Assembly: GCA_019240115.1 (NCBI GenBank)
Contig: JAFAYV010000082.1
Coordinates: forward strand, 1 to 64,000
Direction of reading: 5' to 3'
Length of the DNA stretch: 64,000 nt
Source of the DNA: Solirubrobacterales bacterium
Lineage (GTDB): Bacteria; Actinomycetota; Thermoleophilia; Solirubrobacterales; Solirubrobacteraceae
In this document: in pieces, positions 7,113 to 16,309 of the stretch
Layout of the letters: every line of letters starts with the position of its first letter
Position numbering within the stretch: position 1 is the first letter of the stretch
Program-made: the position numbers and the translations under genes
The notes under the pieces: model-generated
Databases searched by the model: none
Told to the model about the DNA's origin: nothing
What the model saw: only the letters and a program-made list of their open reading frames with translations

Positions 7113-9902
7113 TCAGTCAGTGGAGCTCAGGGCGGCGGGCAGTTGGGTGCGGCTGTGGATTGCGAGCTTCTCGTAGGCTCGGGAGAGCTGCCATTCGACG
7201 GTCTTGGTCGACACGAACAGCGCCTCGGCAATATCGCGGTTGCTCAGCCCTTGGGCGGCCATCCGCGCGACGCGCAGCTCGGCGGGCGTGAGCGCGTCCG
7301 GCCCGCGCAGCGACATCCGGCGCGGGCGCGCCCCGGTGGCCACCAGTTCTGCCCGGGCGCGGTCGCCAAGCGCCACCGCACCACAGCGATGAGCCCGGTC
7401 GGCCCCCTGGGCAAGCGCACGGCGGGCCGCCTCGCGCTGCCCGCGCTGGCGCAGCCCGACCCCGAGGTTGACCAGCGCGCGGGCATGCTCCAGCCGGGCC
7501 GGGGAGCGCTCCAGCACGCTGACCGCCTCACCCAGCCGCTCAAGCCCGCGGTCGCCGAGGTCCAGCAGCCCGCCAGTTGCCAATGCCATCCCGAGCCGCC
7601 GGGCCGCGCCGAATGCCCGCGCGGCCGCGAGCTCACGCTCGGCCAGAGCAGTCGCGTCGTCGTGGCGGCCGAGCTGCTCGAGCGCGCTCGCGGCGGTCGG
7701 GACCCAGTCGCTGAGCACGGAGAGGTCACAGTCCCCGGCGCTCATCCGGCGGTCGGCGTCAAACAGGTCGGCGAGACCCGCCTGGGTGTCGCCTTGGGCG
7801 ATCCGGACCCGTCCGCGGTTGACCAGACCCAGCACCCCCTGCCAGGCGCCAAGCTCGGCCTCGGTGAGGGTCACCGAGGACACGAGATCGGCGGCCTCCT
7901 CGAGCCGGGCGCGCTCGAGCAGCACCGGGACCAAGAACATGGCGGCTAGATGCTCGGCGCCAAGCTCGCGCGCCAGCTCCTGGACCGGCCGGAGCTGGCC
8001 CTCGGCCACGGCGAGCTCTCCCGCTCGCAACGCGGTGTCAGCGCGAAAGCACGAGACGAGCAGGAACAGCGGCGCCGATCCGATCCGCTGCGCCTCGGCG
8101 ATCACGGCATCGGTCACCTCGATGGCCGGCTCGAACTGATCCACCCAGGCCAAGGAGGCCGAAGCACCGTTGTAGGCCACGGCGAACGCACGCAGCCGCT
8201 CATCCTCAAGCGCGCGCCGGGCCAGCTGCGCCACCCGGGCGGCCGGCAGCCCGGCGACGCCGAAGCATTGCGCGAGCGCTACCAGCATCACGGGATTGGT
8301 GACCATGCCCTGCTCGGCGCGCTGAAGATGACCCCGGCCGCGCTCGCGAACGCGTGGCGCTGCCGACAGGCACGGTCCTGCCGACCCGAGCAGCACCGCC
8401 TCGAGCTGCTCGGTCACCCCCGGCGGCAGCTCGTCGCCAAAGGCAAGGACATCCTCGAGCACGGCGACCGCCTCGCAGAAGCGCCCGATCGCCACCAGGA
8501 CACCGACCAGCTCAAGCGCGAGCTCTGCGCGCTGGACCGGATCCTCCGCGAGCGTGACCGCTTGGCGCAGCGCCGCGAAATCGTGGTTGGCCGGCAGCAG
8601 CGCCTCCGCGCGCCCCAGCTCGATCAGCAGCTCGAAACGCTGCCCGGGCGCGGGCGGCTCGGCGAGCGCCCGACGCAGATACGCGGCCGCTGCCTCCGGT
8701 GCCCCCTGTCCCAGCGCCTGACGCGCCGCCCGCCGCAGCGCATCCACCACCCACCCCGCGCCAAACGATTCGGCCGAGAGCAGATGAGCGGCCACCCGGT
8801 CGCTCGCTGCGTCCTCGGCCAGCAGCATTCGCGCCGCGGTCAGGTGTAATGCGGCGCGATGCGAGGGCGAGAGCTGTGACGCCACGGCCTCGCGCACGAT
8901 CGGGTGCACGAACGACAACGGGTCTCCCGCGTCCAGCAGCTCCACGGTCCGCAGTCGGTCGGCCGCCACCCCGGCGCGCACGGGGTCAAGACCCGCCAGC
9001 GCCGCCCCATGGCGCAACGGGGAGCCGGGGGCCAGCACCGCCACCGCGCCCGCCAGCCGCTCACAATCACAGCCCAACCGCGCCAGGCGCACGATCACGC
9101 CCTGAGCGATCGCGGCCGCGCCCAACTCCCGCACCCGTCCCGCAGGGTCGACCGACAGCGGGAGGCGCTCAGCCCCGAGCGCCACGGCCAGCTCGCGCAG
9201 ATAAAACGGGTTTCCGCCCGTCGCCTGATGACACGCCCGACAGAACTCCTCATCCGCCCGGGCGCCCAGGCGCCCGCGCACCACCTCCCGCGACGACCCC
9301 TCGCTCAGCGTCGCGGGCACCAACACGGCCGAGGTGACCTCTGAGAGCAGCGCCGCCGAACCGCCCGGATCAGGTTCCTCACCGGGCCGGATCGCGACCG
9401 CCAGCAGCACCGGCAGCGACTCCACCCGCCGCGCCAGATAGATCACGAACCGAGTGGATGCCGCATCGAGCCACTGCGCATCATCGACGACTAAGGCAAG
9501 CGGGGCCCGGTCGGCCAGATTGGCCACAAGCCAATACAGGCCATGCAACACCGCGGCGACACGATCAGGCTCCACGCGCTCCCCCGCGCTCGGCGCGAAC
9601 ACCGGCGCCGCCAGCCGCGCCGCCCCATGAAGCAGCCCGCCGTCATCCTCACGGTGAGCGCGCGCAAACAGCTCGCGCACCGCCGAAAACGACGACTCCA
9701 TCGCCAACTCATCACCCCGCACCCCGAACGTCGCCATCGCCCGGCCGGAGGCGCCCTCCGCGCACGCCGCCAGCAACGACGTCTTCCCGATACCAGCAGG
9801 ACCCGAGATCAAGAGCAGACCACCCGTCCCACCCCGAGCGGCATCGAGCAACCGGTCGATCTGCGCCAGCTCCTCCGTGCGCTCCAGCAAAGCTCCCGAC
9901 AT
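7113..9902 (-). CDS. Large LuxR-family transcriptional regulator with AAA ATPase domain (LAL type)
   Basis: 929 residues. Walker A SGPAGIGKTSLL lies at about residues 33-44 and Walker B LALVVDDAQWLD near 145-156. A long helical repeat region follows, then a C-terminal LuxR helix-turn-helix (LTPAELRVARMAAQGLSNRD followed by IAEALFVSTKTVEWQLS). It has the same architecture as the regulator at 794-3763 but belongs to the DUF2791/CyaE-like LAL group with the 'TKTVEWQLSRAYEKL' recognition helix. ATG at 9902. The nearest downstream gene in the same direction is the BNR-repeat gene, 205 bp after its stop. No inducer or operator can be named. Confidence 0.88.
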   Translation of the reverse strand: MSGALLERTEELAQIDRLLDAARGGTGGLLLISGPAGIGKTSLLAACAEGASGRAMATFGVRGDELAMESSFSAVRELFARAHREDDGGLLHGAARLAAPVFAPSAGERVEPDRVAAVLHGLYWLVANLADRAPLALVVDDAQWLDAASTRFVIYLARRVESLPVLLAVAIRPGEEPDPGGSAALLSEVTSAVLVPATLSEGSSREVVRGRLGARADEEFCRACHQATGGNPFYLRELAVALGAERLPLSVDPAGRVRELGAAAIAQGVIVRLARLGCDCERLAGAVAVLAPGSPLRHGAALAGLDPVRAGVAADRLRTVELLDAGDPLSFVHPIVREAVASQLSPSHRAALHLTAARMLLAEDAASDRVAAHLLSAESFGAGWVVDALRRAARQALGQGAPEAAAAYLRRALAEPPAPGQRFELLIELGRAEALLPANHDFAALRQAVTLAEDPVQRAELALELVGVLVAIGRFCEAVAVLEDVLAFGDELPPGVTEQLEAVLLGSAGPCLSAAPRVRERGRGHLQRAEQGMVTNPVMLVALAQCFGVAGLPAARVAQLARRALEDERLRAFAVAYNGASASLAWVDQFEPAIEVTDAVIAEAQRIGSAPLFLLVSCFRADTALRAGELAVAEGQLRPVQELARELGAEHLAAMFLVPVLLERARLEEAADLVSSVTLTEAELGAWQGVLGLVNRGRVRIAQGDTQAGLADLFDADRRMSAGDCDLSVLSDWVPTAASALEQLGRHDDATALAERELAAARAFGAARRLGMALATGGLLDLGDRGLERLGEAVSVLERSPARLEHARALVNLGVGLRQRGQREAARRALAQGADRAHRCGAVALGDRARAELVATGARPRRMSLRGPDALTPAELRVARMAAQGLSNRDIAEALFVSTKTVEWQLSRAYEKLAIHSRTQLPAALSSTD

Positions 9903-10069
9903 ACAGGCTCAGCCCCACCCGGTAGGCGCGTCCTCCATGGCCCTGGTAACCGTTCCTCGCACATTATTCCCGGATCTAGACCATCCGGCCGGAACGCCGG
10001 GCCTCGCGCGCCACCGCACCTCGCCGCGGCGCCCGAGGTTCGGTGAGAAACGTCCGGGCTGGGCGAAGT

Positions 10070-10261
10070 TCACTTCGCGCGACGCAGCGACAGCCACAGC
10101 AGGCCGGCGGCGCCGACGGGCATCAGCCACCAGGCGGGGAGCTCGAGCGCGGCGAGTGCGGCGGTGACGCCGATTGCCGCCGCGACGCCGAGTGCGATCA
10201 GCCAGTCGTCGCCGACGACGAACTCCCATACCGCGGCGATCGCGCGCGTGAGCAGGCTCAC
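10070..10261 (-). CDS. Small two-helix membrane protein coupled to COG4280 protein
   Basis: 63 residues from a GTG at 10261 that overlaps the stop of the preceding COG4280 gene (GTGA), so translation is coupled. It has two hydrophobic segments, LIALGVAAAIGVTAALAALE and WWLMPVGAAGLLWLSL, ending in RRAK. No Pfam family is recognised by eye. Its position suggests an accessory subunit of the COG4280 membrane protein. Confidence 0.65.
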   Translation of the reverse strand: MSLLTRAIAAVWEFVVGDDWLIALGVAAAIGVTAALAALELPAWWLMPVGAAGLLWLSLRRAK

Positions 10262-10995
10262 GCCGGTTCTCCCGGGCGCAGGCCGGCCACCATCGCGAGC
10301 GCGGCGAGCGCCAGGCCGGGCACGATGACCAGCAACGCCGCATCGCCGCCCGGCCAGTGACCGCCGACGCCCTCGGTCGACCAGAAGACGCCGAATGCGC
10401 ACAGCAGGACCCCGACGCAGAACTTCAGCGTGTTCTCCGGCACGCGCGCCAGCGGCGCTCGCGTCAGCGCCCCCGCGGCGACGACCAGGACGACGGCGAG
10501 CCCTGCCGCGGCCGCCCCGACGCCGACGTGCCGTTGGTTGGCGCCGAACGTGATCACGATGAAGACGACCTCGAGGCCCTCGAGCAGGACCCCTTTGAAG
10601 GCGACCGTCAACGCATAGCCGTCCAAGCCGGCCCGCCGCCGTGTCGCCGTCGCCGCGCGGGCCTGCTCGGCCTCACGCGCGTAGATCGACGTCTCATCGT
10701 GGAGGGCCTTGCGCCCCGCGGCGCGCAGGATCGCCTTGCGCAGCCACCCCAGGCCGAAGATCAGCAGCAGCCCGCCCACGACGACGCGCAGCCCGCCGAT
10801 CGGCAGCGCGCTGACCGACGGCCCGAGGATGGCGACGAGGAGCGCGAGACAGGCGATCGCCGCCCCGGTTCCCCACATCGCCGAGCGCCAGCTGCGTTGC
10901 AAGCCGACCGCCAGCACGATCGTCAGTGCTTCGACCGCCTCGACCGCGCAGGCGAGGAACACCGAGACCGCGAGACCGACCTCCGAACCGCTCAT
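10258..10995 (-). CDS. COG4280 family integral membrane protein
   Basis: 245 residues with about seven hydrophobic segments, starting MSGSEVGLAVSVFLACAVEA (ATG at 10995). Two acidic motifs lie within membrane helices, AVEAVEALTIVLAVG near residue 16 and LLEGLEVVFIVITFG near residue 125. They resemble each other, as expected for an internally duplicated transporter, and EGLE recalls the REGLE motif of FTR1-type iron permeases. COG4280 has no established function. The gene follows a two-component system on the same strand by 94 bp and is coupled to a 63-residue membrane protein, so expression under that system is likely. Metal transport is inference. Confidence 0.75.
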   Translation of the reverse strand: MSGSEVGLAVSVFLACAVEAVEALTIVLAVGLQRSWRSAMWGTGAAIACLALLVAILGPSVSALPIGGLRVVVGGLLLIFGLGWLRKAILRAAGRKALHDETSIYAREAEQARAATATRRRAGLDGYALTVAFKGVLLEGLEVVFIVITFGANQRHVGVGAAAAGLAVVLVVAAGALTRAPLARVPENTLKFCVGVLLCAFGVFWSTEGVGGHWPGGDAALLVIVPGLALAALAMVAGLRPGEPA

Positions 10996-11089
10996 CGCGC
11001 GATCGTAGATGGGCGCACCGCGCGCGGCGTCATGCGAGGGACTGCCTGGCTGCGGCGACGAGGCGCCGCAGCAACGGCTCGGGTCACGG

Positions 11090-12565
11090 TCACGCCCTGA
11101 CGGTGTCCGGGGTGACGGTCGTCGCCGGCACCTCGATCCAGACCCAGGCGCCGCCACCGGGGAGGTTGACCGCCTGGGCTCGGCCACCGTGTGCGCGAGC
11201 GATCATGCGCACGACGGCCAGTCCGAGTCCCACCCCGCCGCGGGCCCGCGCCGGATCGGCCCGCGTGAAGCGATCAAACGCGTGCGGCAGCAGTTCCTCG
11301 GCGAACCCGGGTCCCGCGTCTGAGACGTGCAGGCGGACGCGGTCGCCGTGGGCGGTGGCGGCGAGCGTGATCGGGCCGTCCCCGTAGCGCAGCGAGTTGT
11401 CGATCAGGTTCGAGATCGCCTGCTCGAGCCGATTGGGATCACCGTGTGCGGTGAGCCCTTCGGGCACCGCCCCCAGGTCGATCCGGAGCGCGCGCCCGGC
11501 CTCGGCGACGACCGGGTCAAACCGGGCCGCCAGATCGACGAGCAGCTCCGAGACGGCGACGTCGCGGCCGTCAATCGGCAGCGTCGCGTCGTCGGCGCGC
11601 GCGAGCAGCAGCAACTCCTCGGCGAGCTTGACGATCCGGTCGGTCTCCTCGATCGCCGAGCCGATCGCCGCTCGTAGCTGCGGGCCGTCGTCGCGTTCGC
11701 GCAGCGCGACCTCGAGCTCGGCGCGTAACACGGTCAGCGGCATGCGCAGCTCGTGGCTGGCGCTGGCAGCGAACAGGCGCTCCCGCTGCAGGCCCTCCTC
11801 CAGGCGGTCGAGCATCGCGTTGAGGGTGACCCCGAGCCGGCGGACCTCGTCCTGCGTGGGTGGCAGCGGCAGCCGAGCACCGAGGTCATCGCTGGTGATG
11901 GTGGCCGCGCGCCGGCGCATCCGCTCGACCGGCCCAAGCGCCGCCGCGGCGAGCGCGTACGCGGCGAGGGTGGCGAGCGCGAGCGCCGGCGGCACGCCGA
12001 TCGCGAGGCTGTCGTCGAGCTTGTCCAGCGCCGCGTCGCGCTCGGCGAGGTCGACGCCCGCGACGACGATCCGCCGCTCGCGGGGCAGCGACAGCGCGTA
12101 CAGGCGGAAGCGCTCGCCGCGCGAGATCAGCCGCGGGGCCCGCAGGACGCCGCCGAGCTCGGAGGTGCGCAGCAGCGGCGGCTCCCCGATCCCCGCGCTC
12201 TCCCCGACGACGGTGCCCGAGTCATCGAGCACCTGCACGATGTTCCCGCTCGAGGCGGGCAGGCGCCGCAGCGCGCCGCGCGTGGCCGCGGGCGGCTGCT
12301 CGCGCACGAGCCCGGCGACGTCCTGGGCGCGGGCGCGCAGCGACTGATCGATGTTGTAGTCGAGGTCGGAGCGGAAGTGCAGGTACAGGAAGGCGATCAG
12401 CGCGGCGAGCAGCGCCGCCATCACCGCGGCGAAGGTGACCGTCAACCGCCAGCGGATCGGCAGCCGGCGCAGCCAGCGCTGCAGATCGGCGGGTCCGTAG
12501 TCGGGGACGATCCCATGGCGCATCCGCGCGTGCGGGACGCGCTCGACGGCTAGGTCTCGTCGCAT
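11090..12565 (-). CDS. Sensor histidine kinase
   Basis: Up to 491 residues. A transmembrane helix (LTVTFAAVMAALLAALIAFL) is followed by an extracytoplasmic sensor of about 130 residues, a second helix (VPPALALATLAAYALAAAAL) and HAMP. The HisKA phosphoacceptor motif is SASHELRMPLTVLR, and the HATPase domain has N box NLIDNSLRYGD, G1 DAGPGF and G2 GVGLGLAVV. It is a membrane kinase that phosphorylates the response regulator encoded immediately upstream. The ATG at 12565 overlaps that gene by 16 bp; an internal ATG at 12523 (after a 26-bp gap) is equally possible, and neither has a clear ribosome binding site. The signal sensed is unknown. Confidence 0.9.
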   Translation of the reverse strand: MRRDLAVERVPHARMRHGIVPDYGPADLQRWLRRLPIRWRLTVTFAAVMAALLAALIAFLYLHFRSDLDYNIDQSLRARAQDVAGLVREQPPAATRGALRRLPASSGNIVQVLDDSGTVVGESAGIGEPPLLRTSELGGVLRAPRLISRGERFRLYALSLPRERRIVVAGVDLAERDAALDKLDDSLAIGVPPALALATLAAYALAAAALGPVERMRRRAATITSDDLGARLPLPPTQDEVRRLGVTLNAMLDRLEEGLQRERLFAASASHELRMPLTVLRAELEVALRERDDGPQLRAAIGSAIEETDRIVKLAEELLLLARADDATLPIDGRDVAVSELLVDLAARFDPVVAEAGRALRIDLGAVPEGLTAHGDPNRLEQAISNLIDNSLRYGDGPITLAATAHGDRVRLHVSDAGPGFAEELLPHAFDRFTRADPARARGGVGLGLAVVRMIARAHGGRAQAVNLPGGGAWVWIEVPATTVTPDTVRA

Positions 12566-13224
12566 ATCCGATAGCCGACGCCGCGCACCGTCTGCAGGCT
12601 GTGGCGGTGAAACGGCCGGTCGATCTTCTGGCGCAGGTAGCGGATGTACACCTCGATGACGTTGGAGCGGTTCTCGTACTCGTAGCCCCACACCTGCTCG
12701 AGCAGGTCAAAGCGCGAGAGGACCGCGCCCGGTTCGCGCATCAGCGCCTGCAACAGCGCGAACTGCTTGCGCGAGAGCTCGATCGGCGTCTCGCCGCGCC
12801 ACACCTGGTGGCGCGCCGGGTCCAGGCGCAGGTCGCCGACCTCGAGCACCGGGGGGCGCTGGATCCCGCCCCGGCGCGTCAACGCGCGCACGCGGGCGAG
12901 CAGCTCCGCGAACGAGAACGGCTTGACGAGGTAGTCGTCGGCGCCGCTGTCCAGGCCGACGATCCGATCGGCGATCGCGTCGCGCGCGGTCAGCATCAGC
13001 ACCGGGGCCTGGATCGCCTGCTCGCGCAGCCGCCGGCAGACCTCGAACCCGTCGAGGTCGGGCAGCATCACGTCGAGGACGATCGCGCCGTACGCGGTCG
13101 CGTCGGCGCGCACGATCGCCGCCTCGCCCGTCGGCACCAGATCGGCGGCGATCGCGTCGGTCGCAAAGCCCCGGACGAGCACCGGGCCGAGCTTGGGGTC
13201 GTCCTCGACGATCAGCACGCGCAC
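12550..13224 (-). CDS. OmpR/PhoB-family response regulator
   Basis: 224 residues. The receiver domain has acidic pocket EDD at 7-9, phosphoacceptor Asp in IVLDVMLPDLDGFE (about residue 51) and Lys in LVKPFSF. A winged-helix DNA-binding domain follows, with ELSRKQFALLQALMREPGAV and the terminal TVRGVGYRICDET. It starts at the ATG at 13224 and leads the operon response regulator - histidine kinase - COG4280 protein - small membrane protein. The likely role is phosphorylation-dependent control of the downstream membrane genes, inferred from position. Confidence 0.92.
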   Translation of the reverse strand: MRVLIVEDDPKLGPVLVRGFATDAIAADLVPTGEAAIVRADATAYGAIVLDVMLPDLDGFEVCRRLREQAIQAPVLMLTARDAIADRIVGLDSGADDYLVKPFSFAELLARVRALTRRGGIQRPPVLEVGDLRLDPARHQVWRGETPIELSRKQFALLQALMREPGAVLSRFDLLEQVWGYEYENRSNVIEVYIRYLRQKIDRPFHRHSLQTVRGVGYRICDET

Positions 13225-13290
13225 CGGGCAAGGATCGCGGATGCAGATGAGATCAGCGTGAAACGCCGGATCAGCGCTTCGTCGGTTCGA

Positions 13291-13980
13291 TCAATCCGGT
13301 CTGGTCACCAGCGCGTCGATGAGCGCTCCGAGATCCTCGCGGTAGGTGTCGCGTTCGTAGGCCGCCGTCCACGCGGCGGCGGCCGCCGTCAGCATCGGGT
13401 AGCGCTTGGGATCGGGGGCTCGGCGAAGCTCCCGCTGTTGGCTTGGCTCCTCGGAGCTCGTGCCGGCGCGCACGAGCAGCGAGCCAAGCGTGAAGTTCCA
13501 CATCAGACGGTACGCGCGCACCGCCGCCTGGATCGGCAGCCCCGCGTCGCGCAGGGCCGCGTGGATCTCCTCGATCGCGTCGAGCACCGACGGCGCCATC
13601 ATCCGGCGGCGCGCCAGCACCTCAGGGACCCAGGGGTGCTCGACGAGGCTGTCGTAGATCGTCGACCACAGCACGAGCATCGCGCCCTTGGGGTCGGGGG
13701 GACGCGGCGGATAGGCGAACCGGGCGGCGAGGCGGTCGAGGAGCACCATGAGCAGCTCGTCCTTGCTGCCCACGTGCCGGTAGGGCGCCATCGCGGACAC
13801 GCCGAGCTCGGTCGCGAGCCGGCGCATCGTCAGCGCCTCGACGCCCTGGGCGTCGAGCAGGCGGATCGCGGTCTCGAGCACGGCTTCGCGATCGATCGTC
13901 GGCGGGCGCCCGCGGCGGCGCCCGGACGTACCCCCCGATGATCGGTGCGAGGAGGGTCCCGTGGGCGATCTTGACGACAT
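13291..13980 (-). CDS. TetR-family transcriptional regulator
   Basis: 229 residues from the ATG at 13980. The N-terminal helix-turn-helix (IDREAVLETAIRLLDAQGVE, then MRRLATELGVSAMAPYRHVG) lies at about residues 29-75. The rest is a helical ligand-binding domain of the TetR_C type with RRRMMAPSVLDAIEEIHAAL. The gene is divergent from a VOC-family gene across only 25 bp, and the -35 element of that gene falls within these first codons. Binding of the repressor there would block both genes, the common TetR arrangement. The ligand is unknown; the neighbour suggests a small reactive or aromatic molecule. Confidence 0.88.
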   Translation of the reverse strand: MSSRSPTGPSSHRSSGGTSGRRRGRPPTIDREAVLETAIRLLDAQGVEALTMRRLATELGVSAMAPYRHVGSKDELLMVLLDRLAARFAYPPRPPDPKGAMLVLWSTIYDSLVEHPWVPEVLARRRMMAPSVLDAIEEIHAALRDAGLPIQAAVRAYRLMWNFTLGSLLVRAGTSSEEPSQQRELRRAPDPKRYPMLTAAAAAWTAAYERDTYREDLGALIDALVTRPD

Positions 13981-13998
13981 TTGATTTACGCGTATACT
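13971..13998 (+). promoter_or_regulatory. Sigma-70-like promoter of the double-VOC gene with overlapping TetR operator
   Basis: TTGACG (13971-13976) and TATACT (13993-13998) are separated by 16 bp, and the ATG at 14006 follows the -10 by 7 bases, so the mRNA should be leaderless. The spacer contains the dyads ACGCGT and GTATAC (13988-13997), suitable for a TetR dimer. On the other strand the same AT-rich patch can provide a -10 for tetR. Confidence 0.65.
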
Positions 13999-14005
13999 AA
14001 TCGAC

Positions 14006-14812
14006 ATGGCGCATGGAACCCCCACGCTCGCGACCGGCAAGATCTGCTACCTGGAGATTCCCGCAGTCGACGTCGAGCGCTCCTCGCGCTTCTACCGCGA
14101 CGCGTTCGGCTGGGAGCTGCGCAGTCGCGGCGACGGCGCGATCGCGTTTGACGATGCGGTCAAGGAGGTCAGCGGATCGTGGGTCACGGGCCGTCCGCCG
14201 TCGGCGCAGCCCGGGATCATGGTCCACATCATGGTCGCAGAGCTCGAGGCGGCGCTCGCGGCGGTCCGCGCTGCCGGCGGCGAGGTGATCGACGAACGGA
14301 CGCCAGCCGGCGAGCGCGTGGGACACGTGCGTGATCCGGCCGGCAACGTGATCGGGATCTATCAGCAGCCCGGACTGGCGCAGCGCGAGAGGACGCCCAC
14401 ACCGGTGCCCGAGCATCTTCACACGGTCACGCCGCGGCTCGCGCTCAGCGATGCCGCGGCCGGGATCGACTTCTACCGGGCCGCGTTCGATGCCAGGGAG
14501 CTCGGCGAGCGCTACCACATGCCCGACGGGACGCTCGTCCACGCGGAGCTGCTGATCGGCGACTCGGTCGTGATGGTCAAAGACGCCCAGGACGACCGGT
14601 TCAACGCACTGCTGTGCACCTACTGGCCCGATGTCGACGCCGCGTGGGATCGCGCCGTGCGCGCCGGCGCCGAGATCATCTACCCGCTCGCCGACCAGTT
14701 CTACGGCGAACGCGGCGGCCGCCTCGGCGACCCGTTCGGCAACCAGTGGATGCTGGCCGCACGGATCGAGACCCTCACGCCGGCCGAGCTCGCGGCGCGG
14801 GGGCCAGGCTGA
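14006..14812 (+). CDS. Tandem VOC (glyoxalase/PhnB-like) protein
   Basis: 268 residues made of two vicinal-oxygen-chelate modules. The first, about residues 10-118, contains YLEIPAVDVERSSRFYRDAF and ends in DPAGNVIGIYQQPG. The second, about 135-260, is PhnB-like (LALSDAAAGIDFYRAAFDA and DPFGNQWMLA). VOC proteins include glyoxalase I, dioxygenases and antibiotic-sequestering proteins; which applies cannot be told. The start at 14006 is supported by the promoter and leaderless spacing. Control by the divergent TetR is likely. A detoxification role is inference. Confidence 0.82.
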   Translation: MAHGTPTLATGKICYLEIPAVDVERSSRFYRDAFGWELRSRGDGAIAFDDAVKEVSGSWVTGRPPSAQPGIMVHIMVAELEAALAAVRAAGGEVIDERTPAGERVGHVRDPAGNVIGIYQQPGLAQRERTPTPVPEHLHTVTPRLALSDAAAGIDFYRAAFDARELGERYHMPDGTLVHAELLIGDSVVMVKDAQDDRFNALLCTYWPDVDAAWDRAVRAGAEIIYPLADQFYGERGGRLGDPFGNQWMLAARIETLTPAELAARGPG

Positions 14813-14895
14813 CGAGACCCCGACGCGGATCTCAGCTTGCCTTAATCCAGACCCCTAGGCTCTTCCCCGGACAACGATGCGGAGGCGCCTGCTAC

Positions 14896-15813
14896 GTGAA
14901 ACCTGAGATCCATCGGCGGAAGTCTGCGGCTCGATCCGCCGCAGTAGATCGGCGTGCGGACGGGCAGCTGCCCGTCATCGGGCGCGTCTTTCCGGCGCCC
15001 GTCGCCTCCAAGGTTCCGGAGATCCTCTTCGTCTTCTGGGTGGTCAAGATCCTGACCACGGCCGGAGGGGAAGTCACCTCCGACTACCTCAAGAACTATG
15101 GGAATTTCGGGGGTGGCGGAATCGAGGTCGCGCTGTTCGTGACCGCGCTGCTCCTGCAGTTCACGACCCGCCGGTACCGAGCCTTCGCCTACTGGTATCT
15201 GGCGTACGCCATCGCCATCGCCGGTACCGGCCTCGCGGACTTCCTCCATCTCGACGTCCACATCTCCTACGCGGGCACGACCACCCTGTGGGCGGTCATC
15301 CTCGCGGTCCTGTTCTGGGTCTGGCAGCGCAGCGAGGGAACGCTGTCGATCCACAGCATCACCATGCAGCGACGCGAAGCCTTCTACTGGGCCGTCGTGT
15401 TCGCGACCTTCGCCCTCGGCACCGCGCTCGGGGACTTCACCGCATCCTCACTCGGCATGGGCTACCTGGCCTCGGGAGTCTTCTTCTTCGCGGTCATCCT
15501 GCTCCCGGCGCTCGGTTGGTGGCGACTGCGCCTGAACAGCATCGCGGCGTTCTGGATGGCCTACGTGGTGACGCGGCCTCTCGGCGCGTCCTTCGCCGAC
15601 TACATCAGCAAGCCCCACAGCATCACCGGCATCGGCTTCGGCAACGGACGAACCGCGATCGTGTTCGCCGTGGCCGTCTTCGTGGTGGTGGCGTACCTGG
15701 CGATCGCTGCACCCGACATCCAGCCGTCCCTCGAAGCCTCCGCCGACAGCCGGCGGACGATGCGTCCGGGGCCCGACCACCCGACGGGCGCGCTCGGACT
15801 CGACGTCGAATAG
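14896..15813 (+). CDS. COG4705-type membrane protein
   Basis: About 305 residues from a GTG at 14896 with GGAGG ten bases upstream. Eight or so hydrophobic segments are organised around a repeated pattern: SKVPEILFVFWVVKILTTAG with GEVTSDYL, and later YWAVVFATFALGTALGDF and LGASFADYI. This repeated 'G-x-x-x-x-D-Y/F' motif is typical of COG4705 uncharacterised membrane-anchored proteins. The C-terminal 45 residues are polar. No enzymatic motif is seen. It stands alone between the VOC gene (83 bp upstream) and the convergent MpsC-like gene. Function is unknown. Confidence 0.72.
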   Translation: MKPEIHRRKSAARSAAVDRRADGQLPVIGRVFPAPVASKVPEILFVFWVVKILTTAGGEVTSDYLKNYGNFGGGGIEVALFVTALLLQFTTRRYRAFAYWYLAYAIAIAGTGLADFLHLDVHISYAGTTTLWAVILAVLFWVWQRSEGTLSIHSITMQRREAFYWAVVFATFALGTALGDFTASSLGMGYLASGVFFFAVILLPALGWWRLRLNSIAAFWMAYVVTRPLGASFADYISKPHSITGIGFGNGRTAIVFAVAVFVVVAYLAIAAPDIQPSLEASADSRRTMRPGPDHPTGALGLDVE

Positions 15814-15934
15814 CACCGGAAACCCGGCCGACCCGCGCTGGCGCCCAGGTCGCAGGAGCGATCGTACCCGCCGTCTGCGCGTCGCGAAGAGCGCCCGCGG
15901 CCCACCGCGAGCGACCGGCCGCGTCGCCAGCCGT

Positions 15935-16309
15935 CTATGCCCCGTCGGGCTCGGGTGAGGCGAGTACGAACAGCTCGACCTCGAGATCGGGACCGACGTG
16001 ATGGTTGGAGATGAACGCGACCACGCGCCGGCCGCTGAGCCCCTGCACTGCGTCGATGAAGCGGTCCTGCATCGCGCTCTGAAACGCGCTGCGGGTCTCC
16101 TGCACCGTCGTGGAGAGCTGCAGCTCGATCAGCGTCTTCTCGACGTCGGTGTAGACGCCCGCCATCACGCACGCCAGCAGGTCGCTGCCCATCATCAGCG
16201 ACTTGGCGGTGGCCGGACGGCGGCCGTGGTAGCGCTCGTGCAGCGCGACCATGGCCTCGGTCACCGCGGCGAGCAGCGGCTCGTCGTGCAGCCCGTTCGA
16301 TGCAGCCAA
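15935..16309 (-). CDS. MpsC/DUF2294 family protein A
   Basis: 124 residues when started at the TTG at 16309, chosen because AGGAG lies 6 bases upstream and the family domain begins shortly after. Longer in-frame starts (ATG at 16393 or 16444) would run into the promoter region of the divergent gene. The domain reads EAMVALHERYHGRRPATAKS, then DLLACVMAGVYTDVEKTLIE, and ends with RRVVAFISNHHVGPDLEVEL, which matches PF10057 (DUF2294, MpsC). Pfam links this family to a Na+-translocating membrane-potential system, but its action is poorly defined and no membrane helix is present here. It is divergent from a paralogue. Confidence 0.75.
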   Translation of the reverse strand: MAASNGLHDEPLLAAVTEAMVALHERYHGRRPATAKSLMMGSDLLACVMAGVYTDVEKTLIELQLSTTVQETRSAFQSAMQDRFIDAVQGLSGRRVVAFISNHHVGPDLEVELFVLASPEPDGA

